64,000 nucleotides of DNA from Frateuria edaphi (GTDB taxonomy: Bacteria > Pseudomonadota > Gammaproteobacteria > Xanthomonadales > Rhodanobacteraceae): contig NZ_CP088251.1 of the NCBI RefSeq assembly GCF_021117405.1, positions 868,001-932,000 of the forward strand, written 5' to 3'. The stretch's first letter is position 1; each line of letters starts with the position of its first letter. Of the stretch, positions 37,688 to 46,639 are shown piece after piece. A program made the position numbers and the translations under genes. The notes beneath the pieces were generated by a model. The model saw nothing but the letters and a program-made list of their open reading frames with translations. It was not told the origin of the DNA and searched no databases.

Positions 37688-38038
37688 CTAGAGCAGCTCG
37701 ATCCCGAAGCGTCGCACCGCCAGCGCGAACAGGCCGAAGCACGCCACCGTGATGACGGCGCAGGCGAGCAGGGTGAACCAGAAGCCCAGCCGCGGCAGCA
37801 GGGCCGGGAAGACCAGGAACATCGGCAGCGTCGGCAGCACGTACCAGAAGGTGTACCAGGCGTGGTTGGCGATCTTCTGCGGTGACTGGTGTTCCACGTA
37901 AAGCCAGACCAGCGCCAGGATCGTCACCATCGGCAGTGCGCCGAGCAGGCCGCCCAGCCGGTCGCTGCGCTTGGCGGCCTCCGACACCAGCACCACCACG
38001 GCGGCGGTAACCAGGTACTTGGTGATCAGCCAGGCCAC
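37688..38038 (-). CDS. DUF3147-family membrane protein
   Basis: The 116-residue protein is almost entirely hydrophobic with about four spans and the motif VSEAAKRSDRLGGLLGALP typical of DUF3147. The start is GTG 38038, 1 nt after the hemE stop, so it is probably translated with hemE. Function is unknown; no catalytic residues are evident. Confidence 0.8.
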   Translation of the reverse strand: MAWLITKYLVTAAVVVLVSEAAKRSDRLGGLLGALPMVTILALVWLYVEHQSPQKIANHAWYTFWYVLPTLPMFLVFPALLPRLGFWFTLLACAVITVACFGLFALAVRRFGIELL

Positions 38039-38039
38039 G

Positions 38040-39110
38040 TCAGCGCTCGCGCAGCCGGCGGCCGTAGGCGTGCACCTCGTCGACCAGCACCTTGACGTGA
38101 TCGGGTTCCACCTCGGGCGTGATGCCATGGCCAAGGTTGAAGACATGGCCGGGATGGTTGCCGTAGCTGTCCATCACGGCGCGTGCCTCGCGGCGGATCA
38201 CCTCGGGATTGGAACGCAGCACGGCGGGGTCGAGGTTGCCCTGCAGGGCGACCTTGCCCGCCACGGCGCGGCGGGCGTCGGCTAGATCGATGGTCCAGTC
38301 CACGCCCAGCGCGTCGCAGCCGGTGCCCGACATCTCGGCCAGGTGCAGGCTGGCGCCCTTGGAGAACAGGATCACCGGCAGGTCGCGGGCCTGCGGGTCG
38401 GCCTTCAACGCGGCGACCACCTCGCTCATGTAGCGCAGCGAGAACTCGCGAAACGGCGCGGGACCGAGCAGGCCGCCCCAGGTGTCGAACACCATCAGCG
38501 CCTGCGCGCCCGCGGCGGCCTGCGCCGCCAGGTAGCTGGCGACCGCGCGCGCCAGCGTGGCGAGCAGCTGGTGGGCGAGCTTCGGTTCGTTCCAGCACAT
38601 CGCCTTGAGCGTGGCGAAGTCGCGCGAGCCGTGGCCTTCGACCATGTAGCAGGCCAGCGTCCACGGACTCCCGGAGAACCCGATCAGCGGCACCCGCCCG
38701 CCGAGTTCACGGCGGATCAGGTGCACCGCATCCATCACGTAGCGCAGCTCGCCGTCCATGTCGGGCACCGCCAGCCGCGCGATGTCGGCGGCGCTGCGCA
38801 CGGCGCGTGCGAACTGCGGTCCCTCGCCCTGTGCGAAGGACAGGCCCAGACCCATCGCGTCGGGGATGGTGAGGATGTCCGAGAACAGGATCGCCGCGTC
38901 GAGCTCGAAACGCTCCAGCGGCTGCAATGTCACCTCGCAGGCGAACTCGGGGTTCTGCGCCAGGCCCATGAAGCTGCCGGCGCGCTCGCGCGTGGCGCGG
39001 TACTCGGGCAGGTAGCGGCCGGCCTGGCGCATCACCCAGATCGGCGTGGTGTCGGTGGGCTCGCGGCGCAGGGCGCGCAGGAAGCGATCGTTCTTGAGCG
39101 GAGCGTTCAT
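38040..39110 (-). CDS. hemE: Uroporphyrinogen decarboxylase
   Basis: The 356-residue enzyme converts uroporphyrinogen III to coproporphyrinogen III in heme synthesis. Its active-site motifs are visible: [16 protein letters not shown] (about 24-39), [14 protein letters not shown] (about 75-88), [19 protein letters not shown], and [15 protein letters not shown] 39110 gives the usual [14 protein letters not shown]. The WGR protein gene ends 1 nt upstream, so the two are likely coupled. Confidence 0.97.
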   Translation of the reverse strand: MNAPLKNDRFLRALRREPTDTTPIWVMRQAGRYLPEYRATRERAGSFMGLAQNPEFACEVTLQPLERFELDAAILFSDILTIPDAMGLGLSFAQGEGPQFARAVRSAADIARLAVPDMDGELRYVMDAVHLIRRELGGRVPLIGFSGSPWTLACYMVEGHGSRDFATLKAMCWNEPKLAHQLLATLARAVASYLAAQAAAGAQALMVFDTWGGLLGPAPFREFSLRYMSEVVAALKADPQARDLPVILFSKGASLHLAEMSGTGCDALGVDWTIDLADARRAVAGKVALQGNLDPAVLRSNPEVIRREARAVMDSYGNHPGHVFNLGHGITPEVEPDHVKVLVDEVHAYGRRLRER

Positions 39111-39111
39111 G

Positions 39112-39372
39112 TCAGCGTCCGTGCGGGCCATCCAGGCCCTGGGCGAACATCACGCGGAAGCCACGCTTCAGCTGCGCATCGCGCGCCTTCTCGAACGCCG
39201 CGATGGCCGCGTCGCGTTCGAGGAACTGCTCGCGCTTGAGCGTGGCCTTGCCGCCCTGCGTGCCGCTTTCGCGGTACAGCGTCCAGCCGCCGAGCAGATC
39301 CTGCTCGAGCACGATCTGCACGTAGCGCGGCGCCTCGGCCGAAGCGGGCATGGTTTGCAGGTAGAGGCGCAT
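39112..39372 (-). CDS. Small WGR-domain protein
   Basis: The 86-residue protein is a single WGR-like domain: [14 protein letters not shown], then [19 protein letters not shown] and a C-terminal LKRGFRVMF. In PARPs, WGR binds DNA ends; in small bacterial proteins the role is unknown. The Gly-Arg of the name motif is altered (GTQG). It sits between aroB and hemE on the same strand and ends 1 nt before hemE, suggesting coupling. Confidence 0.8.
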   Translation of the reverse strand: MRLYLQTMPASAEAPRYVQIVLEQDLLGGWTLYRESGTQGGKATLKREQFLERDAAIAAFEKARDAQLKRGFRVMFAQGLDGPHGR

Positions 39373-39503
39373 GGTGTCCGTGATGGTGCGGCAAGGGTGC
39401 CGCAAGGCGCACATTCTAGAGGGCCGTCGCGATGCTGGCGAGGCGCGGGACCGCGCGCCCTGAGGATTGGCTTCAACCCGCCATCGTGGCTTGCGAAAAC
39501 GGC

Positions 39504-39524
39504 GGTGGGCCGAAGCCCACCCTA
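39504..39524. repeat. REP-like palindrome carrying the aroB stop codon
   Basis: GGTGGGC (39504-39510) and GCCCACC (39515-39521) form a 7-bp stem with loop CGAA. On the minus strand the sequence reads TAGGGTGGGCTTCGGCCCACC, whose TAG is the aroB stop (39524-39522). It is the same family as the repeat after mscS. Confidence 0.65.
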
Positions 39525-40649
39525 CGGCACGATCGACCGGCCGGATGATGCGTGTCCGGAGGTGGCCTCAGCCAATGTCGCCAACACGACGGTTTCGTCG
39601 GTGCCCGCCACGATCCCGGCCTTGCCGATTCCACGCCAGAGGATCAGCCGCAGCGTACCGGCGGTGTTCTTCTTGTCCAGCCGCATCAGTTCGAGCAGCT
39701 GTTCCGGCGACATGCCGGGCGGCAACGCGACCGACAAGCCGAGGCGCTCGAGCAGGCGCTGCAGGCGTGCGGTATCGGCGGCATCGCTCATGCCCAGCCG
39801 CTCGGACAGGCGTGCGGCCAGCACCATGCCGATGGCGACCGCTTCCCCGTGCAGCAGGGTGGTGTAATGGCCGGCCGTTTCCAGCGCGTGGCCGAAGGTG
39901 TGGCCGAAATTGAGCAGGGCGCGCTCGCCCTGTTCGGTTTCGTCGCGCGCGACCACGCCGGCCTTGAAGCGGACCTTGCACGCGATCGCCTCGACCAGCG
40001 TGGCGGTATGGCGTCGTGCGAGCGCCTCGGCGTTGGCTTCGAGCCACGCGAAGAACGCCACGTCACCGATCGCCGCGCCCTTCACCACCTCGGCCAGCCC
40101 GGCGCGGTATTCGCGGTCGGGCAGGGTTGCCAGGGTGTCGATGTCGGCGATCACCGCACGTGGCTGGTGAAAGGCACCGACGAGGTTCTTGCCGGCCGGC
40201 AGGTTCACGCCGGTCTTGCCGCCGACCGAGGAGTCGACCATCGCCAGCAGGGTCGTCGGCATCTGGATGAAGTCGATGCCGCGCATCCAGCAAGCCGCGG
40301 CGAAGCCCGCCAGGTCGCCGACCACGCCCCCACCCAGCGCGACGATGCAGGCGTCGCGCGTGGCGCCCAGCGTGGCGAGCGCCTCCAGTGCGCGGCCCAC
40401 GTTGCCGAAGTTCTTGTGGGCCTCGCCGTCGTCGAGCAGGAAGCTGGACCAGTGCAGCCCATCGAGGCCTCGCGCGACCCGCTCGAGATAAAGTGGCGCC
40501 ACGGTGGTGTTGCTGATCACGAGGACATGGCGCCCGCGCAGGCGCGCGCGCCAGCGGGCGGGGTCGTCCAGCAGGCCGCGACCGATCCACACCGGGTAGC
40601 ACCGGGCACCGAGCGCCACGTCGATCGTTTGCACGTCAGTGTCGTTCAT
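39522..40649 (-). CDS. aroB: 3-dehydroquinate synthase
   Basis: The 375-residue NAD- and zinc-dependent enzyme cyclises DAHP to 3-dehydroquinate. Visible markers are [46 protein letters not shown] and the metal-binding [11 protein letters not shown] plus [14 protein letters not shown] 40649 overlaps the aroK stop by 4 nt, so aroK-aroB is a coupled pair. It works directly after the DAHP synthase at 9740. Confidence 0.97.
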   Translation of the reverse strand: MNDTDVQTIDVALGARCYPVWIGRGLLDDPARWRARLRGRHVLVISNTTVAPLYLERVARGLDGLHWSSFLLDDGEAHKNFGNVGRALEALATLGATRDACIVALGGGVVGDLAGFAAACWMRGIDFIQMPTTLLAMVDSSVGGKTGVNLPAGKNLVGAFHQPRAVIADIDTLATLPDREYRAGLAEVVKGAAIGDVAFFAWLEANAEALARRHTATLVEAIACKVRFKAGVVARDETEQGERALLNFGHTFGHALETAGHYTTLLHGEAVAIGMVLAARLSERLGMSDAADTARLQRLLERLGLSVALPPGMSPEQLLELMRLDKKNTAGTLRLILWRGIGKAGIVAGTDETVVLATLAEATSGHASSGRSIVP

Positions 40650-41185
40650 GCGGCCTGCTGCCGTTGCCAGTGCTGTTCGAGCAGGGCGAGGCAACGCTCG
40701 CTCGCCGCCGCCACGCCTTCGTGTTCGCCGGGCAGGCGCAGGTCGGCGATCTCGCGGTAAAGCGATCCGCGGGACTGTGCCATCGCCTCCAGCTTGCCGC
40801 GGCGATCCTCGCCCGCCAGCAGCGGGCGCTTGGTATCGCGGGCCAGGCGTTCGAGTTGCTGTTCGACCGTAGTGTCGAGCCACAGCACGAAACCGCGTTC
40901 GGCCAGGCGCCGGCGATTGACCGGATCCAGCACCGCGCCGGCACCGGTGGCCAGCAGCACACCGGCACGTGCGCTGAGCGCATCGAGCAGCGCGCCCTCG
41001 CGCTGGCGGAAGCCCGCCTCGCCCTCGATCTCGAACACGCAGCGCACGTCCACGCCGCAATGGCGTTCGATCTCCTGGTCGAGATCGAGGAACGGCAGGC
41101 CATAATGCGCGGCGAGGCGTCGACCGATCGACGTCTTGCCGGCACCGGTCGGGCCGATCAGGAACAGGTTGCACGAGGGGTTCAT
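40646..41185 (-). CDS. aroK: Shikimate kinase
   Basis: The 179-residue kinase has the P-loop [17 protein letters not shown] (residues 9-25) and [13 protein letters not shown], which binds shikimate. [11 protein letters not shown] follows, and the lid is in RDTKRPLL. It phosphorylates shikimate at C3. The gene starts only 6 bp from the divergent epimerase gene. No good ribosome binding site is seen before ATG 41185. Confidence 0.96.
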   Translation of the reverse strand: MNPSCNLFLIGPTGAGKTSIGRRLAAHYGLPFLDLDQEIERHCGVDVRCVFEIEGEAGFRQREGALLDALSARAGVLLATGAGAVLDPVNRRRLAERGFVLWLDTTVEQQLERLARDTKRPLLAGEDRRGKLEAMAQSRGSLYREIADLRLPGEHEGVAAASERCLALLEQHWQRQQAA

Positions 41186-41191
41186 GCGCGC

Positions 41192-42043
41192 ATGCTAGCA
41201 ACCACGGGCGAACGCGTCTTGCTGGCCGGCTGCGGCGATGTGGGGCAGCGCGCGGCGCGGCTGCTGCGCGCGCAGGGGCACGAGATTTATGCGCTGCGCC
41301 GGCGTCCCCCGGCGGACAGCGACGACGGCATCCGCTGGCTTTCCGGCGACCTGACCGCGCCCGCCACGCTTGGAAAGCTACCCGACGGAATCACGCGCCT
41401 GGCTTACCTGCCCGCGCCGGGCGCGCGCGAGCGGGCGGCGTACGAGGCGGTGTTCCTCCATGGCTTGCGCGGATTGCTGGATCGCCTGGATAAGAGCCGA
41501 CTGGCGCGCATCGTGTTCGTCTCCTCCAGCGCCGTCTACGGCGAGCGGGAAGGCCGCTGGGTCGACGAGGACACGCCACCGGCTCCGCCCGGTTTCAACG
41601 GCGCCGTGCTGCTCGAAGCCGAGCGTTGGCTGGCGACGCAGGCACTGCCAGCGACGGTGCTGCGACTGGCCGGGCTTTACGGACCCGGGCGCCTGCAGCT
41701 GATCGAGCGGCTGCTCGCCGGTCAGGCAGCCGTGCCTCGTGGGGCACCGCATTGGGCGAACCGGATCCATGTCGACGACGCCGCTACGGCGATCGTGCAT
41801 CTGCTGCAATTGTCCGATCCACGCCCGCTCTACCTTGGCGTGGATGACACGCCGCTCCCTCTGCACGTGTTGTACGACCACCTGGCGTCACTCGTCGGTG
41901 CGCCCCCGCCCCCAGAGGGACCGGGACCGGCGGGCGTGGGCAGCAAGCGGCTCGGCAATGCACGGTTGAGGGCCAGCGGCTGGGCGCCCGGGTGGCCGGA
42001 TGCGCGCGACGGCTACGCCGGGGTGCTGCGCGAGGAACGATAG
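41192..42043 (+). CDS. NAD(P)-dependent epimerase/SDR-family protein (YeeZ-like)
   Basis: The 283-residue protein has an N-terminal Rossmann motif [17 protein letters not shown]. An extended-SDR core follows ([20 protein letters not shown], where YxxxK is not evident) and [13 protein letters not shown]. It resembles YeeZ and related uncharacterised sugar-nucleotide epimerase-like proteins; the substrate is unknown. GAGGGG lies about 11 nt before ATG 41192. Its promoter must lie inside aroK, since only 6 bp separate the starts. Confidence 0.85.
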   Translation: MLATTGERVLLAGCGDVGQRAARLLRAQGHEIYALRRRPPADSDDGIRWLSGDLTAPATLGKLPDGITRLAYLPAPGARERAAYEAVFLHGLRGLLDRLDKSRLARIVFVSSSAVYGEREGRWVDEDTPPAPPGFNGAVLLEAERWLATQALPATVLRLAGLYGPGRLQLIERLLAGQAAVPRGAPHWANRIHVDDAATAIVHLLQLSDPRPLYLGVDDTPLPLHVLYDHLASLVGAPPPPEGPGPAGVGSKRLGNARLRASGWAPGWPDARDGYAGVLREER

Positions 42044-42090
42044 AGCCCGCTTCTGAGGCGACTAGGAAGAGCTTTGCCCACAAGCGGGCT
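42044..42090. repeat. 9-bp inverted repeat between convergent genes
   Basis: AGCCCGCTT (42044-42052) and AAGCGGGCT (42082-42090) are perfectly complementary with a 29-nt loop. It starts right at the end of the epimerase gene's stop codon. It may stop transcription of either convergent gene; there is no T run. Confidence 0.5.
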
Positions 42091-42110
42091 CGTGCAGAGC
42101 GGTGGCGTGC

Positions 42111-42941
42111 TCAGGCGTGGGCCAGGCCGGTGACGTGCCGGTCCTCGTCGTACTCGACCATGCTGTCGGCCAGCGCAGGCAACGTGGCCAGCGCGTGGCG
42201 GCTAAGGCGCTCGAAGTGCGCCAGGAAGCGGACCATCGCCTCGGCATCCATCGCCAGTGGTGCCTTGCGCGCGAGCAGGGCCTCCTCCTGTTCGCCGCGC
42301 CAGCGGCGCACCACGTCCCAACTGGGCGCCTGCAGCACGATCAGCGCATCGAGCTTGCGCCACAGCGGCTGGTAGGCGCGCAACTGCTTGTTCACCCAAT
42401 GTCGCCAGCGGCAGTCCGGGTCGTCGTCGCGCTCGAGCGCGTTGACCGGTGTTTCCAGCGCCGCCTGCAGTTGCGGGCGCAGGCCCAGCGCCCAGCCTTC
42501 AAGGATCACCAGCTTCGGTGGCCGCGTCACCTTGGGCCAGCGCGAGGGCGGCACGCGGGTGTCGCGGCCCTTGTCGAAGCGCGGCCAGGTGACCGGCAGT
42601 TTCTCCGATGCCTGCGGCAGCGCCGCCAGCACCGAGAGCAGCAGTTCGATCTCGTGCGTCCCGGGCACGCCGCGGGTGCGCAGCAACGGATGCACTTCGC
42701 GCGCCAGGGCCTCGCGCTCGCTGCGCGGATAATAGAAGTCGTCCAGCGTGAGCACGTCGGTGGCCCAGCCGCGGGTTTCGGCGCCGGCCTTCATCACCCG
42801 CGCGAGGGTGCTCTTGCCGCTGCCCTGCAGGCCCGACAGCCCCAGGATGTAGGGGCGGCGTGAACGCGCGATGCGCCCGGCATAGTGGTCGAGCAGGTGG
42901 CCGGCGAGGGCGACGTTCTGCGTGCTAGCATCGTTGGTCAT
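42111..42941 (-). CDS. P-loop kinase, D-glycerate 3-kinase-like
   Basis: The 276-residue protein has a Walker A motif GLSGLQGSGKSTLARVM (about 34-50) and a Walker B-like LTLDDFYYPRSER, then PRFDKGRDTR and LVILEGWALGL. This pattern fits the plant/yeast-type glycerate 3-kinase and related kinases that phosphorylate D-glycerate or a similar substrate. ATG 42941 is 39 bp from the divergent pdxH start. Confidence 0.78.
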   Translation of the reverse strand: MTNDASTQNVALAGHLLDHYAGRIARSRRPYILGLSGLQGSGKSTLARVMKAGAETRGWATDVLTLDDFYYPRSEREALAREVHPLLRTRGVPGTHEIELLLSVLAALPQASEKLPVTWPRFDKGRDTRVPPSRWPKVTRPPKLVILEGWALGLRPQLQAALETPVNALERDDDPDCRWRHWVNKQLRAYQPLWRKLDALIVLQAPSWDVVRRWRGEQEEALLARKAPLAMDAEAMVRFLAHFERLSRHALATLPALADSMVEYDEDRHVTGLAHA

Positions 42942-42980
42942 CCGCGCATGATGGCGCGGCGCCGCCACGATGCAAGAGTC

Positions 42981-43568
42981 ATGCTCAAACGCGAGATCCT
43001 GGATACCTTCCGCGGCCTGCTGGACGAGGCCACCACCGGCGGCGACCCCGAACCCACTGCGATGAACCTGGCGACCGCCGACGCGGCCGGCCGGGTCAGC
43101 TCGCGCGTCGTGCTGCTGAAGGGCGCCGACGAGCGGGGTTTCCGCTTCTTCACGAACTACGAAAGCGACAAGGGCGTGCAGTTGGACGCGCATCCGCAGG
43201 TTGCGCTTTGCTTCCACTGGAAGCAGCTGCGCCAGGGCGTGCAGGTTCGCGTGGAGGGCGCGGCGCGCAAGCTGCTGGCGGAGGAGTCCGACGCCTATTT
43301 CGCCAGCCGTGCGCGCGGCAGCCAGATTGGCGCGTGGGCGTCGCTGCAGTCGCAGACGCTGCCGGACCGCGACACCTTCGAGCAGCGCATGGCGCGGTGC
43401 GAGAAGGAATACGAGGGCCGCGACGTGCCGCGCCCGCCGCACTGGGGCGGCTTCGTGGTAGAGCCGGACATGGTCGAGTTCTGGTACGGCGCGCAGTTCC
43501 GGCTGCACGAGCGCGTGCGCTGGAGCCGCCACGGGCAGACCTGGACCAACCGGCTGCTCTACCCGTGA
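42981..43568 (+). CDS. pdxH: Pyridoxamine 5'-phosphate oxidase
   Basis: The 195-residue FMN enzyme makes pyridoxal 5'-phosphate. Visible markers are DPEPTAMNLATAD, SSRVVLLKGADERGFRFFTN (FMN), FHWKQLRQGVQVRVEG, SQIGAWAS, and the C-terminal EFWYGAQFRLHERVRW with RLLYP at the end. ATG 42981 fits the usual N-terminal length; ATG 42948 and 42951 would add ten or eleven residues. Its stop overlaps the yjbQ start (GTGA). Confidence 0.95.
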   Translation: MLKREILDTFRGLLDEATTGGDPEPTAMNLATADAAGRVSSRVVLLKGADERGFRFFTNYESDKGVQLDAHPQVALCFHWKQLRQGVQVRVEGAARKLLAEESDAYFASRARGSQIGAWASLQSQTLPDRDTFEQRMARCEKEYEGRDVPRPPHWGGFVVEPDMVEFWYGAQFRLHERVRWSRHGQTWTNRLLYP

Positions 43569-44005
43569 GCCACGCCCAGCCCGCGCCGCACGTCGCCCAG
43601 AACGGTTTCGTCGTGCACACGCGCGAGCGTGGCTTCTGCGATATCACCAGCAAGGTGGCCGAGGCGATCGCCGCCAGTCACGTGCAGACCGGCATCGCCA
43701 ACGTCTTTACCCTGCACACCAGCTGCTCGCTGCTGATTTGCGAGAACGCCGATCCGACCGTGCGCGCGGACCTGGAACGCTGGTTCGCGCGCGCCGTGCG
43801 TGATGGCGATCCCCTGTTCGAACACGACGCCGAAGGGCCGGACGACATGCCGGCCCACGTCCGCGCGATCCTCACCGGCGTGAGCCTCACCGTGCCGGTC
43901 CATGGCGGCAAGCCGCAGTTGGGGACGTGGCAGGGCATCTACCTGTGGGAACACCGCCGCGAGCCGCACCAGCGCAGGGTTTCGGTGACCGTGCTGGGGC
44001 ACTGA
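43565..44005 (+). CDS. YjbQ-family protein (UPF0047)
   Basis: The 146-residue protein has the family marks ITSKVAEAI, NVFTLHTSCSLLICENADP, DDMPAHVRAILTG, and the C-terminal LGTWQGIYLWEHR. Members form trimers with a His-rich site and show weak thiamine-phosphate synthase activity. The start is GTG 43565, overlapping the pdxH stop. The next gene starts on the final base of its stop. Confidence 0.9.
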   Translation: MSHAQPAPHVAQNGFVVHTRERGFCDITSKVAEAIAASHVQTGIANVFTLHTSCSLLICENADPTVRADLERWFARAVRDGDPLFEHDAEGPDDMPAHVRAILTGVSLTVPVHGGKPQLGTWQGIYLWEHRREPHQRRVSVTVLGH

Positions 44006-44805
44006 TGGACGGTTTTCCGCAACGCATCGTCTGCCTCACCGAAGAACCGACCGAAGTGCTCTATGCGCTGGGCGAGGCGCACCGCATCGTCGGCATCTCC
44101 GGTTTCACCGTGCGGCCGCCGCGGGCCCGCAAGGAAAAGCCCAAGGTTTCGGCGTTCACCAGCGCGAAGATCGGCGAGATCCTGAAACTGGAGCCGGACC
44201 TGGCGATCGGTTTTTCCGACATCCAGGCGGACATCGCGCGTGATCTGATCAAGGCTGGCGTGGAGGTATGGATCAGCAACCATCGCAGCGTGGAAGGCAT
44301 CCTGGCCTACATCCGCCGGTTGGGGGCCATGGTCGGCGCCTACGAGAAGGCCGAGGCGTATGCGCGGTGCGCGGAAGCGCACATCGCCGAAGTCCGCGTG
44401 GCGGCCGCGCAGCTGCCGCGGCGGCCGAAGGTGTATTTCGAGGAATGGGACGAGCCGATCATCACCGGCATCCGCTGGGTGGCCGAACTGATCGGTATCG
44501 CCGGCGGCGAGGACGCCTTTCCCGAGCTGGCGCGCGAGTCGCTGGCAAAACAGCGCATCCTGGCCGATGGCGCGGAGGTCGTGCGCCGCGCGCCGGACAT
44601 CATCATGGGTTCGTGGTGCGGCAAGCGCTTCCGCCCGGAGAAGGTGGCGGCGCGCCCGGGCTGGGACGCCATTCCGGCGGTACGCGCCGGCGAGCTGCAT
44701 GAGGTCAAGTCGCCCATCATCCTGCAGCCGGGGCCGGCCGCGTTGTTCGATGGGCTGGACGAACTGCACCGCATCATTGCGGCCTGGGCGAACCGACGCC
44801 TGTAG
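44005..44805 (+). CDS. BtuF-like cobalamin-binding family protein without signal peptide
   Basis: The 266-residue protein matches the periplasmic-binding-protein (BtuF/FhuD type) fold: RIVCLTEEPTEVLYALGEAH, SAFTSAKIGEILKLEPDLAI, YFEEWDEPIITGIRWV and IQLPGP-like ILQPGPAALFDG. Yet it begins directly with the mature fold at MDGFPQRIV, so no export signal is seen. It may act in the cytoplasm or be made from another start. No BtuC or BtuD is nearby. It starts on the last base of the yjbQ stop (TGATG). Confidence 0.82.
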   Translation: MDGFPQRIVCLTEEPTEVLYALGEAHRIVGISGFTVRPPRARKEKPKVSAFTSAKIGEILKLEPDLAIGFSDIQADIARDLIKAGVEVWISNHRSVEGILAYIRRLGAMVGAYEKAEAYARCAEAHIAEVRVAAAQLPRRPKVYFEEWDEPIITGIRWVAELIGIAGGEDAFPELARESLAKQRILADGAEVVRRAPDIIMGSWCGKRFRPEKVAARPGWDAIPAVRAGELHEVKSPIILQPGPAALFDGLDELHRIIAAWANRRL

Positions 44806-44850
44806 GAGCGCCCCTGGGCGCGACCGGATGCCCGCAGGCGCGCACAGGTA
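44802..44850. repeat. REP-like element carrying the BtuF-like gene's stop codon
   Basis: TGTAGGAGCGCCCCTGGGCG and then CGACC form a near-palindrome (GGAGCGCCCCTGGGCGCGACC). The TAG at 44803-44805 is the stop codon. CGGATGCCCGCAGGCGCGCACAGGT follows, sharing CGCACAGGT with the element after rimI. It lies between convergent genes. Confidence 0.65.
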
Positions 44851-44871
44851 CGCGCCTGCTAAGTGAGGCGG

Positions 44872-45447
44872 CTAAAACCCGCGCGCCAGCTGGTTACCCC
44901 AGTCGAAAAGCGGCGCCGCGACGAGGATGCGCGCGAGCAGCAGGACGATCATCACCACGGCCGGCGAGAAGTCGAGCATGCCCACCACGAGCTTGCCGCG
45001 CAGCGGCTTCAGCAGCGGGTCGACGATGCCCTCCACCAGCCGCAGTACGGGGTGGTAGGTGTCCACGGCGAACATGCTGAGCAGCGACCAGCCGAACACC
45101 AGCACCAGGTAGAACAGCAGCACGAAGTCGAGCAGGTCGGCCAGTGCCAGCACCAGCAGCCCGGTCAGATGCGGCAATGTCCCGACCAACGCGAACAGCA
45201 CCACGCGCTTGACCAGCATCACCAGGTAGCACACCAGCAGCGCGGCCAGGTTGAGCCGGCGCCAGTTGGGCAGCACGCGCCGGATCGGTGCCAGTACCGG
45301 ATTGGTGTAGCGATAGACGAACTGGCTGATCGGGTTGCGGAAGTCGGCGCGCCCGGCCTCGGCCAGCAGCCGCAGCACGAACAGCGTGGCCACGACATCG
45401 AAGGCGATCTCCAGCAGCAGCGAAAACGCGTTCAGCAGGTAGATCAC
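44872..45447 (-). CDS. YggT-family membrane protein
   Basis: The 191-residue protein has two YGGT repeats, each with paired hydrophobic spans: FRNPISQFVYRYTNPVLAPI in the first and VLRLVEGIVDPLLKPLR in the second. Members affect membrane potential, osmotic tolerance or cell division. The start is GTG 45447, overlapping the proC stop (GTGA), so it is coupled to proC, the usual order. Confidence 0.9.
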   Translation of the reverse strand: MIYLLNAFSLLLEIAFDVVATLFVLRLLAEAGRADFRNPISQFVYRYTNPVLAPIRRVLPNWRRLNLAALLVCYLVMLVKRVVLFALVGTLPHLTGLLVLALADLLDFVLLFYLVLVFGWSLLSMFAVDTYHPVLRLVEGIVDPLLKPLRGKLVVGMLDFSPAVVMIVLLLARILVAAPLFDWGNQLARGF

Positions 45448-46277
45448 GGGCGTGACTCCTTGGCGTCCAGTTCGGCGGCCAGTTCGGCCCCGCGTCGGGT
45501 CGCGGCGGCCACGGCATGGGCTGCGATGCGCGGCAGGCCGTCGGCGGCAAAGCTTTCCAGCGCAGCCTGGGTGGTGCCGTTGGGCGAAGTGACCCGCCGG
45601 CGCAGCTCGCCCGGGGCCTCGCCGCTCTCGACCAGCATGCGGCCGGCGCCCAGGCAGGTCTGCGCGGCCAGCGCCCGCGCGGTCTCGCGCGGGAGGCCCT
45701 GTGCCGTCGCGGCGTCCTCCAGCGCTTCGACCAGCGCGAAGAAGTAGGCCGGCCCCGAGCCGGATAATCCGGTGACGGTATCCATCAGCGCTTCGTCGTC
45801 GATCCAGCGGGTCAGCCCCACCGCGTCCAGGATGTGCTGCGCCTGCGCCTTCTGCGGCGGGCTGACCCGGGCGTTGGCGCACAGGCCGGTGGCGCCGGCG
45901 CCGATCAGGGCGGGCGTGTTGGGCATGCAGCGCACGATCGGCAGATGTGCGCCGAACCAGCGCTCGAGCTGGTCGAGCCGCACGCCGGCGGCGATGGAAA
46001 TCACCAGCGGGCGCTGGCGTTGCAGCACATCGCGCAGCTCGGCCTGCAGCGCCGGCATGATCTGCGGCTTGACCGCCAGGAGCAGGATGTCGGCGTCCTC
46101 GGCGGCCAGCCGGTTTTCGGCGAAGGTCGCCACACCGAACTCGCGGGCGAGTGCTTCGCGCGCCTGCGCCTGCGGTTCGGCCACGCGGATGGACGAAGCC
46201 GCAGCGCCCGTCTTGAGCAGGCCGCCGATCAGGCTGCGGGCCATGTTTCCGCCGCCGATGAAGGCAAGTCGTGTCAT
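45444..46277 (-). CDS. proC: Pyrroline-5-carboxylate reductase
   Basis: The 277-residue enzyme makes proline from pyrroline-5-carboxylate. It has the N-terminal dinucleotide motif LAFIGGGNMARSLIGGLL, MPNTPALIGAGATGL and the C-terminal signature DTVTGLSGSGPAYFFALVEA. ATG 46277 starts MTRLAFIGGGN. It precedes yggT, with which it overlaps by 4 nt. Confidence 0.96.
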   Translation of the reverse strand: MTRLAFIGGGNMARSLIGGLLKTGAAASSIRVAEPQAQAREALAREFGVATFAENRLAAEDADILLLAVKPQIMPALQAELRDVLQRQRPLVISIAAGVRLDQLERWFGAHLPIVRCMPNTPALIGAGATGLCANARVSPPQKAQAQHILDAVGLTRWIDDEALMDTVTGLSGSGPAYFFALVEALEDAATAQGLPRETARALAAQTCLGAGRMLVESGEAPGELRRRVTSPNGTTQAALESFAADGLPRIAAHAVAAATRRGAELAAELDAKESRP

Positions 46278-46639
46278 GCCGGTCCCTTGGGTTGTGGGGC
46301 CCGATACCTTAACCCGAAGCGGCCGGCGGGCGGGTGACACGGCCGGCCCAACCCCTGCAGGAGCGCAGCCGTGCGCGACCACCATGTCCGGTCCAGCGAA
46401 GGGTAGGGCGTTCCGGCAGGGGACAAGGGAACTGGCGGGAAGCCATCGCAGTTTCCGCATCCGAAGCCGCCAACCCACTGGTCGCAAAGCCATTCGCGCG
46501 AGTAGTATCGGCTCGTTGCGAGGGGGTTGTCGGATGGCCGGCTCGAAGGCGACGGGGCGCGTGCGCGAGCGCGCGACCGGGCGGTCCCCTGCGCAGTACC
46601 GCTATTCATCCAGACGAACGTTTTAAGGGGAAACGCCCG
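46278..46639. other. Intergenic region between proC and pilT
   Basis: This 362-bp spacer between divergent genes holds no convincing gene. A REP-like core (TGCAGGAGCGCAGCCGTGCG then CGACC, 46356-46380) lies near the proC side. A second GC-rich GCGCGTGCGCGAGCGCGCGA occurs at about 46557-46576. Promoters for pilT and proC must be here, but I see no strong -10/-35 pair and no sigma-54 site. AAGGGGAAA precedes the pilT ATG. Confidence 0.6.

Noticed and set aside
46420-46460. Sigma-54 promoter before pilT
   Set aside because: TGGCGGGAAGCCATCGCA looks partly similar, but the GG to GC spacing is 12 rather than 10.
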